From Combretum micranthum (taxonomy: Eukaryota; Streptophyta; Magnoliopsida; Myrtales; Combretaceae): a stretch of DNA of 64,000 nt. The position numbers and the translations under genes are program-made. Below, piece after piece: positions 1 to 11,069 of this stretch. Under the pieces are notes generated by a model that did no database searches, had not been told where the DNA came from, and was given only the letters and a program-made list of their open reading frames with translations. Positions within the stretch are counted from its first letter, which is position 1. Each line of letters opens with the position of its first letter. The stretch spans positions 1,909,501 to 1,973,500 of the forward strand of contig JAMXBD010000011.1 in assembly GCA_024138025.1 (NCBI GenBank). Direction: 5' to 3'.

Positions 1-674
1 AAAATAATCCCATATTTAGACAAGTTGAACTCATCTCTTGAGTAGATGAGGCCATAAGTGTTTGAACTCGTCTGTTGAAGAAACAAAGTTAGTATTTTTT
101 TTTTTAATCTTGACTATTCAACAGACAAGGTTAGCCAAAAACAAAAAATAAAAATAAAAACAATGATGCCTCCACTTGAATTTTCCCTAGATTAGAGCTT
201 TTGATTCCATATACACCATTCGTCTGTTACTTTCCTCCATTTTTGTTTCCTCTCTCCTATTGCCATTTATTTCCAACTCTCTCTCTTTTATCCTCTCTCT
301 CTCTCTATATATGTGTGTGTGGAAGCTAGTAGAAGACTATCATCAAAGGGAGTCTTTGGAGGGAGGTGAAGTTGCTAGTGGTGAATTGAAGATGGGGAGT
401 AGTGGGGAGTCAGTAGGGGGTTGTGAACCAGGTGCAAAAGCTGCTAGGTATGATAAAGAAAACAAGAGAGAAGATGTTCTCAAGGTTGGTAGTGAGGAAG
501 CTATGGAGAGAGGTAAGGTTGTTGTAGGTAATGGTGCTAATACTATGGTTAGTGGAGGCATCGTTATATTTATTATTTTTTGTTTTCTCATTTGTTGAGC
601 GGACGAGGTTAAAAAAATATTGACCTCGTTTGTTTAAAAGACGAGTTCAACTTACCTAAATCTTGGATTATTTT
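1..674. mobile_element. Element with imperfect terminal inverted repeats, cut by the left window edge
   Basis: The first ~45 bases (starting aaaataatcc, with the core aagttgaactc) reappear inverted at about 630-674. About 31 of the first 36 positions match. A second inner block sharing ttgaactcgtct (61-72) also pairs with the inverted right arm. Since position 1 pairs with position 674, the true left end probably lies just outside the window, so no target duplication can be read. The long arms enclosing a unique segment with an ORF resemble a Mutator-like (Pack-MULE type) or other fold-back DNA transposon. The superfamily is an inference. Confidence 0.5.
260..598 (+). CDS. Uncharacterised short ORF inside the inverted-repeat element
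   Basis: Open frame of 112 codons lying between the inverted arms. I do not recognise it. The start region is CT-rich (TCTC runs, then TATATATG), so an alternative start at 391 (MGSSGESVGG) is as plausible as the one at 260. The middle is hydrophilic, Gly-, Glu- and Lys-rich (GAKAARYDKENKREDVLK). The last ~18 residues are strongly hydrophobic (IVIFIIFCFLIC), like a membrane anchor or an intron read-through. It could be a host exon captured by the transposon, a small element protein, or chance. No homologue can be claimed and expression is unknown. Confidence 0.2.
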   Translation: MPFISNSLSFILSLSLYMCVWKLVEDYHQRESLEGGEVASGELKMGSSGESVGGCEPGAKAARYDKENKREDVLKVGSEEAMERGKVVVGNGANTMVSGGIVIFIIFCFLIC

Positions 675-867
675 CATTGCAGTGGTATTTTTGTAATTTT
701 TTAAAAATAAAAATATTAATTTCCTTTCCCCGTCTCTATTGCTCAATATTCTATCTTTTAGGAAAAAGTGAAGAATTGAATGCTACTTTTACTGTATCTT
801 ATGGGAATGTATCTAAGGAAAAACATTTGTATTATTTCTTAGTGAAATGTATATGTATGTAATCTTA

Positions 868-2535
868 TGTAGTAACGCTCTAAATTGAGAGCGTTATCAA
901 CTCGCCATGTTTCTGCTAGAAAAGAATATGCTAAGACTATGATTCTATTAATCCACAATTATAATACCATATAACTCAAATCTCACTTTTAAGTATACTT
1001 CTAAAACATTAATTTCATAACATAAACTTTTGAACAACTTGATTGGCTTAAATTAAACACTAACTTACATTCTATCTTAAAACATCATATGAACAAAACA
1101 TCTTAAAATAACAGAAATCATAAAAACGAATAACTAAACTCTAATAGTCATGATAACTAATTAAAAGTTCATAAATTCTTCAACTTTAACTATCTTCAAC
1201 TGTAGATATCTAATAATGAGCTAGAAAATTGGCTCCGCTATCGTCCTTCCTCTAGTCCATGAATACATCATAACCGAAAAAATAAGAATCACTAGATCAT
1301 CACCTATTCCTAAAAGATAAAAGAATGAGTACAAAAGCCCAATACTCCAAACCATAAACACATGCGCATGAAAAAAACATCATTCCTTTCCACATGCAAC
1401 ATTATAACATATGCAACAATCGTAGGTTATTATCTTTAACTAGCCAGACAACTAACACAGTTTAGAACCATTTGTAACTAGTCGAAAACACAAAGTAACT
1501 CATGACTCCATGAAAAGAAATATGTATATAATATTTATATATATATTCGTATTGGGCACTCCCACACACCCGGGGTACTGTACTCGTACAACTTCTAAAC
1601 CACCAGAATAATTTCTATGCACAACTCTACTTGGGATAACATCACACACAAATCATCAAGGTGCCATCTTAGTAACACAGTACTCTTAGTCTACTAAACT
1701 CAGCCAAACACAAGCAGCTAACAATTATAGTCAAATATCAATTATTCCAATTATATGTTCTACCTAACAAGCACAATCATCAAACAAGGTAATGATGTAC
1801 CTAATATAAAGTTTGGAATGATCAACCTAGCTTCACCAAAGAGACATGAATACAAGCAAACACTCGCTTAAAACTTGTTTCACAAGGTAAACATACTCTT
1901 AAAGTCATTTAACTCTTAACTAACCAGAATTACAACTACCTTCCTTCTTTGATTGTAGAATAACATAATCTCCAAGAAATTTAGGGTTTCTCCAAAAATC
2001 CTCCAAAAGATTGACTCCCTTCAATATCAATAAGAATACTCAGGTAAGATAACCCTTTTAAATCACCAAAGAATCGAAAAGAAACATACTTACCTAATAC
2101 TCTGGTCCTTGTTCTCCATTGAAGCAACCTATAGGTTTGAGATAAGTTTTAGGGTTAAAAAAAAAAAAAGTATGAGAGCTATGAAAGAAAGACAAGGTTA
2201 AAAGGCTATATTATACTACAACATAGAAAACTCTAAAGAAAACAAGAAATAAATCGGGTATTATAAGCTGAAAATGCAGATTGGTAGTGTCATAAAAAAG
2301 CTAGCTACCTAAAATTAACGTTAGCGACTTAATACTCAGAAGACAAAACTAAAGCAAGGTGGGCTTCAACACCAGCAGTACATGATCTAATGCCGGTAGC
2401 GTATATACCAAGGGTGGCAGCCTAAGGGCAGCATTATGCTACATCCTCTTGTCCTTCTTGAACGACTCCCTCGTTCAAATACATTTGCAATTTAACAATA
2501 TTTTATTATTTATATTAAAGTGGACCATAAAACCG
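868..2535 (-). mobile_element. Degenerate long LTR or solo LTR (group A), minus orientation
   Basis: Non-coding block resembling the group B and C LTRs further right. It carries the same sort of tactgggctt-like stretch and T-rich AG (minus strand, ~1340 to 1310), and a block with ggtagcg/accagcag motifs near 2370-2400. It begins TGTAGTAACGCTC, whose aacgctct/agagcgtt arms (874-881 and 888-895) form a perfect 8-bp hairpin. A 5-bp TCTTA occurs immediately before 868 and again at 2536-2540, which would fit a target duplication, but the right end reads CG rather than CA. The exact limits are therefore tentative. Confidence 0.4.
1252..1309 (-). other. Degenerate copy of the conserved LTR exon-like segment
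   Basis: On the minus strand a T-rich AG is followed by codons that end FFGYDVFMD and a TAG. The positions correspond to the MGYGTxFEEFLD segment of the group B and C LTRs. In-frame stops at the start of the segment show that this copy has decayed. Confidence 0.3.
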
Positions 2536-3164
2536 TCTTATTTAACAATATATAACAACTTTGCCTTTTGTTATGATTTATTTATTTATATATTACATAT
2601 ATCATTCCAGTCTATTTGCAAAAATTTTATTCACTGAAATATTTATATTGTTTTTATTTAATTTTTATTTAAATTATCTTATATATATTATTACTTTTTT
2701 CAGTATCTTTACTATATTATTATTTTTTAATTATATTATTTACATTTATCATTATGTTTGCTTTTGTATAGACATTGAATCTAAGATAATTTGATAACAG
2801 GGAACAACACTAATCTATAACTCCACACATCTACTAGTTTTTAGGTCGAATGCTCCATAAAAGATTTGTTTTCTAGCAAAATATTAACATTGTACTTTAC
2901 TAAATAAAAAATAATTAAGTGGTACAAGAATTTATATTTCCTATTTGTTTTTCAAAAGATAAATGATGAAGAGAAAAACTGCAATATATATTTTATATAT
3001 ATATATTTTATGAAAATGATCAACACATTATTTATTAAAGGATGATTGATGGAATAGAATTTAATGTTTTGTTAATTAAAAAAATAAAAAAAAAATGCAA
3101 ATGTGTATATGTCTTAATGTCTTTAATGAAATATGAAGAGGTAATTATCTATATAATCTAAGCT

Positions 3165-3560
3165 AGAACTCATTCATTCATCGCATGTTTTAATATATAG
3201 TTTTATAAGGTAATTTATCAATATCTTTAATATTATTATTTGTCCATTTTTATTTAAGGTTACACATTTATCACTCTAATTATCCCTTCTTTCTCTCTTA
3301 TTTTAGTCTCTCTTCATTTTTATTTTATCATTGTTAATTTTTTCTTATTTAAGGTGCCTGAACTCATTTATTTATCACACATTTTTAACATATAGTTTTA
3401 CAAGGTAAAATATGAATCTCTTTAATATATTATTTGTCCATTTTTATTTAAGGATATACATTTTTTACTCCAATTATCCATTTTATCTCTGTTATTTTTC
3501 TCTCTCTTATTTTTTTTTCAATCATTTTTCATTTTATCTATATAATATATATCTTATCTA
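3165..3560. repeat. Two-copy degenerate tandem repeat, ~190 bp period
   Basis: The stretch with tatagttttataaggtaa, then tttgtccatttttatttaag, then an attatcc/tctctctt tail occurs at about 3175-3355 and again at 3370-3560. Weaker partial copies of the head (ttgcacatttttattgtaatg) follow at about 3590, 3735 and 4085. No coding potential. Confidence 0.55.
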
Positions 3561-4342
3561 TATAATTTAAGCCAGGAATTTTTTATTTGTTGCACATTTT
3601 TATTGTAATGTTTTATATATAGTTACATTAATCTCCCTTATATTATCATCTATTTCTCTCTCTCTCTCTCTATATAATTATATATATCTATACCTTATAC
3701 TTATATTAGTTTAAGTCAGAAACTTTTATTTGTTGCACATTATTGTTGTAATGTTTTTTTATAGTTGGGGTAATGTCCAATTTGGTACTTGAATTTTGAT
3801 GAAAAGGTCAATTAGGTACGTAAACTTTAAAAAGTCCAATTTCATACTCAATGAAACTTTTCATGCCTCCAAATACTATTGAATTTTTCTGTAAGTTCAA
3901 GTATATATTGTATATTTTCTATATATAGTGATTACATTAATCCCTCTTATATTATTATCTACTTATCTTAATTAAAGAAACAAATTGATTACTGAATATT
4001 GAAACTTACGATGTAATTTTACTGTCATTAATGATATGATTTTTTCCATCATTAATTTCTATTTTTTAAGCTATCAAGTTTTATTCATGGCACATTTTTA
4101 TTCTAATGTTTTATGTATATATTTATCTATGTATATCTTAAAATAAAATGTGTGACGAAGTTATGTAGATATATATAAATAGATAGATAATGACTATATA
4201 AAGCATTAAAATAAAATTTTATGGTTTTGGATTGGGCTAGCTCGAAACCCTATAGAGCACGGGTTTAAGGATGATGATAAAAAATTTTCTATGGTTTTGG
4301 ATCGGGTTTTGTTGATCCAACATCATATTCTTATTATAAATT

Positions 4343-4722
4343 TAAAGTAAATTACATTGAAAGGCATCAATATTTGAGAGTAGGTTTATTTGAGGTATCA
4401 AACTATCAACATTTCATAAAATTCATTTAAAGTATCAACATTGGTTCGTTTAGGTATCAATATTTTATGTGGTTAAAAAGAGGAATTAATGTTTCACAAA
4501 TTGAGTTAAATAAGGTATTAATAATTGACTATTAATGAAAATTAAGATAACTTAATTGAAAACTAATACAAATTTTGATGCCAATTTTGTAAATTGTTGA
4601 TATCGCATTTGATTCACTTTGCAAAAGGTTAATTCTTCTTTTTAATTACTCAAAATATTGATACCTTAAATGAACTTATTACTAAAGTTGATAATTTTAT
4701 TATAATTTATCTAAATTTGTGT
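4343..4722. mobile_element. Fold-back (MITE-like) element
   Basis: The left end (aaattacattgaaaggcatcaa, then gaggtatcaa) is complementary, with mismatches, to the right end (ttgataccttaaatgaac, then ttataatttatct). A 7-bp taaattt lies on both sides as a possible target duplication. There is no ORF. Partial relatives of the motif are visible at about 49510-49680. Confidence 0.45.
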
Positions 4723-7322
4723 AATAGTATTCTATTGCTAACTTCCCAGGGAAGGAAAGGGAATGGAAGACTAAGACTCATAGAAAGGGGAACAAAAAGG
4801 GTATGGTTTTGAGATTGGAGATTCTATACAATCATTCTTTTTCAATCTCTCTTTGATAAGTAAGATAAATCTAAGTATGATTATCATATACGATTGTTGT
4901 TATAGTAAGATATTGTCAAACATCATCCCCTTTATATGTTAGCTTTTATTTAATTTAAATATATTGGTTCTTTCATTTTGCAAAGCAAAAACTAATACAT
5001 ATATCAAATTTTGTCTTACCAAGGTTTAAAATTGCACTTATTATAATTTTTTTTTTCAATTTCATAAGTATAAACTCTTTATTTCATTTACTATAGTTTT
5101 GTTTCGTTTAATATGCAGTCCTTTAAGAGCAAAACTTTTGCAAATGACTGTTATACAAGGAATTCAATAAATTAATTACTAGGTCACTTAAGTGTATACA
5201 TAGAAGTATAATTTGATTAAATAAGTTCCTTTCTAATGTTTCATTTGTTTTATAGATATATGGCTATGTCTTCAATGAAGTAAAATAATTACGATTAGGA
5301 TTGATGTATTATAAACTTCGTTATAAATATTTACAATGTATTAAAGTGTTATTTCATTGATTATTTGATTTCTTTTCCATTTATGCAATGTTTTAGTTTC
5401 TTCCTTCATCCATCCATCTTGCATGTAATTAACTTCAACGGTATTGTTTATTGTAAAAGTTTATTACGGGTGCATTATCTACTAGTTTCTTATAAAAGTG
5501 AATTAAAAAGTGTTTAGAGGTGATTTTTATTTTAGCCCAATTGAGATGATTAATGGAAATATAATTTATCATTAGTTTATTTTATAATAAATGTATAATC
5601 AAAAGTTGATGAACAAGATTAGAATTACCATTTTATTATTTTGCGCATTTAGAAAAGATGATGTTCATCTATAACATTAAAGACAATGATAATATTTTGT
5701 TGTCATGTTTGATTTGCGAGAAAGAATGAATTTAAAATGGTATCATTATTTGCATACCAAATGAAATGTGATGGAATAATGAAATCACATGAATAAGACT
5801 TGCTCTGAATACAGAGCACAAATTTGCCAAATGGAAAAACATTAAATTTAGAATTCTGAATGTAGAAATCCAACAACACAAATTTTGGGGATAATATTTT
5901 TCTTCTTGTTTTTCATTGAAAAAGGATTTATATGTGTATATATATACACACAAAAATATGCTAGCATTCCTCTATGCCCAAAATGAAGATCTATAAACTT
6001 TTAGAACTTTCATTAGCATGTACTTTTTTTTTTCTATTTTCTATATTTTTTCTTTTATGCATTTTGTATCTTCTAATTTTTTTTCTTTTTCTTTTCATTT
6101 ATAATTCTAAACTTTACTATTTACAAAAGATAAAAGGTAATTCAAATAACCATATGACACCATTTCTCATATTTAGAAGTGTTATTAGAAACTAAAACCA
6201 GTTATTCAAATTTTAAAGGGAATTCCATTTCATAATTGAGACACTAAAATCGGCCATCATGATTTGGTTTTTTGTTTATGTTATTTACATTTATTACCTA
6301 TTTTTTATTCCTCTTATTTTTATTATCTAGATTAATTGTTAAGGAATATTTTATAAATACCATTATATTCACGCTCCATATGCTAGCATAAAAATGAATT
6401 TGTTTTTCTATTGTTCATTCTATTTCATTCCATTTTATTTTAGATAATTCGACGTACCAATTCTAAATAATTATATGTACCAAACAATAACACGATTGTT
6501 ATTGTCTTGTTTTGAAAAAATTTCATGAAAAAAATATATGATTTGGTTTGCTTCTTAAGTTGACCAACATATTCTATTGCATCATATACATTTAATATCG
6601 AATTTATATGAGTGGGTATTAACTAGATATATAAGATCACACAATAGTTGTACATAAAATTTTTTTACTCTTATTTGCACATGTTGAGACCTTGTCTTCA
6701 TATTCGATAATTACTATAGGATTGTTACAAAGAAAATCACACATGTGCCTTATTGGCGAAAAGATTATGTTACATATTAAGAAAACAATATATTATTTGC
6801 CAGTATTTGTAAACAAATAATAGATTTAGTTGATGTAGAACATATAGTAGTTGGGGCAAAAAAAAAAAAAAAAAACTATTGTAAGTGCTTTAAGCAAAGA
6901 AAATAGTGTAATACATGAAAGAAAAAGCATAAATAAGAATGAAAGCAAAAAATGAGATGCATTTTTTACTCTTTTCAAAAATATGAGTCTTTGATTTAGC
7001 CATATCATTATAAATCACCCCACAAGGAAAACATACATAAGTATTATTAATCTATTAGATCTACTACTTATAAAAATCAATGATCAATCATAAGGATTTA
7101 AGAGTTTGAGAGGGAAAGAGAGAGAGAGTTGTGTCCCTGCTTAGAGTTTTAGATTGTTTGGGTTTTGAGAGAAGAGTATTTGAGAAGTTAAGAAAGAGGA
7201 AATAGTAAAAAAGATAATAGGGTTGCATGTGTGATTAGTGACTGGATTATTGTGATATTGGGCTAGGTTTGATTTGTATTCAACAATTTGATGCTCTTAT
7301 CATTTTTTTCTTGGATTCAATC

Positions 7323-8030
7323 ATGGCTACGAGAATAAGATCAGGAGTTGAAATTGAAAAGCTACAAGCTTTAGTATATCCTTTAGTGGATACCACGAAA
7401 TCAATGCAAATGCAAATGCAAGAATAGATGCAATCCAATGTTGATATGCCTCCACATGTACGACATGTTCATAGTAATTTGTAGTGCAATATTTGCAATT
7501 AAAGATTGAACGGGTGGAGAAGAATCAAAGCCAAAATTCTACTTCGAAAAAATATTCAACACCAATTTGGTTATCATTTTCAAATGAGGCAATTTTATAT
7601 ATTTTGCTTAAGGTATCAAATTAGAAATTTTAAAATTTACAGGTGATGATCCATTGGATTAGATCTTTAAGACACAAAAATTCATAATGTATTTGAGGAT
7701 CAACATTGGATGATTACTTCTTCTGCTGTGGATAAAGAGGTGTTTCATTTGTATTAATGGATAGAGTAGAATAAGTAGCTCAACAATTCATTTGATTTTC
7801 TCAAAGCACTTGAAGTTTAAATTAAACCATGTAAATTTGTTGATATTCAAGGTATTTCTATTCACACTTGTTCAAACTAATGTGCTAAAGAATATCAATT
7901 AGATTTTAAGTCACTTTTGAATAGAGTTGTTTTTTCTGTTCAAAAGTTTTCTTTTGAGCTATTTATATCAAAACTCAAGCTTACATTAGAAGAAAAGTCC
8001 AATTTTCTAGGCCTATAACACTTGTGTATG
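7323..8030 (+). pseudogene. Ty3/gypsy gag relic
   Basis: The plus strand starts with ATG and reads MATRIRSGVEIEKLQALVYP, a typical N-terminus for one group of plant Ty3/gypsy gag proteins. With frame changes, later pieces include TGDDPLD and a segment near 7885-7990 that reads KEYQLDFKSLLNRV, then FELFISKLKLTLEEK. Both match the usual layout of the retrotransposon gag domain. Stop codons and frameshifts interrupt it throughout, so no protein is made. No LTRs or pol domains belonging to it are seen: it is followed at 8072 by a MITE fragment. In the family, gag forms the particle that packages element RNA. Confidence 0.7.
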
Positions 8031-8071
8031 AACTTTGGTTAGTCAAGAAGGATACAAACAATTTGCAAAGA

Positions 8072-8190
8072 GTTAATGTCATGAATAGTATCTAAACTTT
8101 AACAAAATATGCAATTAGATATCTGGATTTTAAAATTGATTAATTTAATATCTTATATCTTATCAAAAGTTCAGTTATCTAATAACTTTT
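8072..8190. mobile_element. Left-half fragment of the 39520-type MITE
   Basis: The stretch ttaatgtcatgaatagtatc, then aaaatatgcaattagatat, matches the left half of the MITE at 39520-39770. The right half and the terminal inverted repeat are missing. Confidence 0.5.
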
Positions 8191-9735
8191 CTTTCTTTCT
8201 TTTTCATTTTTCAGTTTGGATTTGGTTCAAATATTTTCAGTGCAAAAGATTTGATTTACTTTAAATAGGAATGGAAGTAAACCTCCTTATGGACATATAC
8301 AAAGTAATGAATTAAAATTTTCTGATTAGGCAACCCTCTTTGATAAAAGTTTGATTATTATTCTTCAGATAGAATATAATTAATTTCTTCTTTAAATTGT
8401 GCAAATTGTAGACTTTTCAAAACAAAATTGAGTAGAATTCTAATCAACATCGTTTCTCTTGAAAAGAAATCGAGTTCCCCACCAATAAAATGAAGTATTA
8501 TAGAAGTTTGCAGAGGAAAAAAGTGTATTTTGGGTCAATGGTCAATGAGGGACCCAATCAAATCCGTGCTTCATGTTTCCCGGAAACGGTGCACTTAATT
8601 GGATTGAGCCCGGTGACTATTTGAAGACCCGTTCATGACCCAGAGCCTCTTAACAACAAAAATTCCTTTGGAAACTGTAGAATATTTCTTTTCGTAGCAA
8701 CTTGTTTTTATTAAAATATTTCATCTTTACATTATTACAGATATATTTATTGAGTTATAACACTTAGTTTTATGAAAAATTAAAAGAAAATGACCATTTT
8801 CTTTTGTCATGTGTTTTATAAATTTGTTAGTAAAAAGACATGTATCAGTTTCTAAGTGATTATTATTATTAATTTAATAAATAAATATGTTAGATATATT
8901 TAAAAAATAATTTATAAAAGTAACAGAAACGTAGATAATTAAATACATTTAATAATATATTTTATTAAATTATTATTATATACAAAGCAGCTGGCACGTA
9001 CTTTGACTTATATTAACTAGTTGTCATATAAAGCATAAGCCACATATTTGACAAAAGAAAACAGGCATCATGAATTTACCAAAAATATCACGGTATCATA
9101 TTTTTACAATTTTTCCTAATATTATTATTAAAATAATATAATATTACCTTAAAGGAAATCTCAAAGGTCTTCTTAAAAAGTGTTATACTATAGTTCCTTA
9201 TTAGAAATACAAAAATATCTAATCCACAAGGTACCATCAATTCTTAATAAGGGATTCTTCATATAAAAACTCGTGCTAATGTATTTTAACGTATAGTTTA
9301 GAAGTTCTAATATTTATTATAATCTTCAATTTTATTATTAAGAGAATAATGCAAAACAACTTCACTTAAAAGGAATTTCAATATTACCTATTGCATGCAG
9401 ATAGCAACCAGCAGGACATTCATTAGAAATTTCTTGTCGAGTGGAGTTCATGATTCAAAGAAGCATAATAGGTAAATTTGGAGAAAATCCCCACGCCAAA
9501 AAGAAATAGGAGGGATTGGACTTATAAATCTTGATACAAGAAACAAAACATGTGGTATAAAGAGGTTTTGTGAATTGAGGATTAAAAAGTCAAATGGCCT
9601 ATGCTTTTCCAAGCTAAATATAACAAGTGAGGGATTCAAGGAAGATTAATCCTTTTAGGATAAGTTCTTTTTTTCCAAAAAGGGTATCATTAGGAGTCCA
9701 TAATGGTAATGCTAGAAAGGGTTTATTGTGTTAGG
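8191..9735. other. Intergenic, no gene seen
   Basis: AT-rich sequence with short random ORFs only (for example 9448-9639). A slightly GC-richer patch around 8540-8650 has no recognisable feature. Confidence 0.5.
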
Positions 9736-9740
9736 TAAGG

Positions 9741-10464
9741 TGATGGGGATCAAAGAACGTCATCGTGGAGGATCAAAGTTGCCATCCAGGAGACTACACA
9801 TTGTCAGCCTAGGCATCTAGAGCCGCCAGCCTTGATTTGGGAAGCTGTATGCCGGCATGAACGCTGTCTGCCTTCATGCTATGCTATCAATGTAAATACT
9901 TAAGTCATCAGCCTTCTTGCTTTAGAAATTTTTATCAATTTCTTGTTTTATTTTTAGGCCGTCCGATTTGTATTTTAAGCCACCAGCCTTTATATCCGAA
10001 TAGCAATTTTTTTTTTCTTTTAGGTTTCTTTTTGTTAGTCGATATATGAACCTAAACCTATTGGATGTAATAGATTACTTTCGACTATTGAAATCTTTGA
10101 GAGAAAATTCTTCTCTTTGAGTTCTTTCAAGAGCTTGTGAATTCTTCAAGAATTTGATATTCTTGTTTTATTCTTCATTATACCAAGGTTCTTAGTCGGT
10201 ATTTCCTACAGGATTGAGATCTCTATATCAAGGTTCTTAGTCGGTATTTCCTACAGGATTGAGATCTCTATATCAACGTTCTTAGGATTATTCAACTAAC
10301 GAGTCAAGGTTTTTCCAGCAATCCACACCAACGTTCGTGGGTTCTCAGTTTTAGGGTCAAGTTTAACTATACCTCTTATTTTATTCTGGATATTTCATCA
10401 GGTCAATGTTCGCTACTGATTCTTAGAGTCCAGGAAATTGCAAATCCATGCCTAGCATGCATTA
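9741..10464 (+). repeat. 5' LTR of the Ty3/gypsy element
   Basis: Begins TGATGGGGATC and aligns over its length with 14274-15044, sharing for example agtcgatatatgaaccta and ttcaagagcttgtgaattct. It contains a 45-bp tandem duplication (10184-10228 and 10229-10273) that the 3' LTR lacks. The divergence and private indels show an old insertion. Confidence 0.85.
10184..10273. repeat. 45-bp tandem duplication, two copies
   Basis: Two adjacent, essentially identical 45-bp units starting caaggttcttagtcgg, inside the 5' LTR. The 3' LTR has one diverged copy, so the duplication probably arose after insertion. Confidence 0.85.
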
Positions 10465-10467
10465 GAT

Positions 10468-10479
10468 TGGTATCAAAGC
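10468..10479 (+). promoter_or_regulatory. Primer binding site for initiator tRNA-Met
   Basis: TGGTATCAAAGC sits three bases after the 5' LTR. It differs by one base from the TGGTATCAGAGC complementary to the 3' end of plant initiator tRNA-Met, where minus-strand DNA synthesis is primed. Confidence 0.75.
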
Positions 10480-11069
10480 AAGGCTTTCTAAGAATCACCC
10501 GTCCAGTTTGATTTGAAGGCGGTAATTCAAAACACTAACTCATATCGTTCATACATGTTATTGATTTGAATCTTTTTGTTAGGTTGATTGATTGATTGAT
10601 TTGTTCTTAGGGTTCTTGTTTAAAAAAAAAAAGAAGAAAAGAGAAAAAAATATAAAATAAGAAAAGAAAAAGGGAAAAAATAGATGAAAGAGAAAGAAAA
10701 GGAATATAAACAAAGAAGAAGAAGAAGTGGTGTTAAGAAAATTTTTTTGAAGGAATTATTTTGTGTGAAAGGAGAACGTAAGTTGATTTGTGATTCATCT
10801 CTAATTTCTAGATTATTTCGATCCTATTATATACTTATTAAGAATTGAAGTATTGTGAGGAACAATATAGGAAGGAAAATTCGTGAATTGAGATCGCAAG
10901 CACGATAAAGAACCATAAGAAGAAGGATCAAGAAGTAAGATGGTAAGTGCATTATTGAGTTTAAGTAACACATGAGGGTTGAGTGTCATATTTTACGAGT
11001 GAAATATGTAAGGAAGTGTAGTGAGCTTTTTCATTTTTATTATTATGTGTTTAGTTATCCCTAAAATCA

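Larger units (their letters stand above)
2541..7080. other. AT-rich non-coding stretch
   Basis: Very AT-rich with many stop codons in all frames. The short ORFs here (2449-2794, 5732-6195, 6826-7008) are low-complexity Phe/Leu/Ile/Tyr strings without recognisable features. Apart from the repeats listed separately, I see no gene. Confidence 0.6.

Noticed and set aside
2449..2794. Two overlapping short ORFs as genes
   Set aside because: Low-complexity AT-rich translation (Phe, Ile, Tyr, Leu) without a recognisable family.
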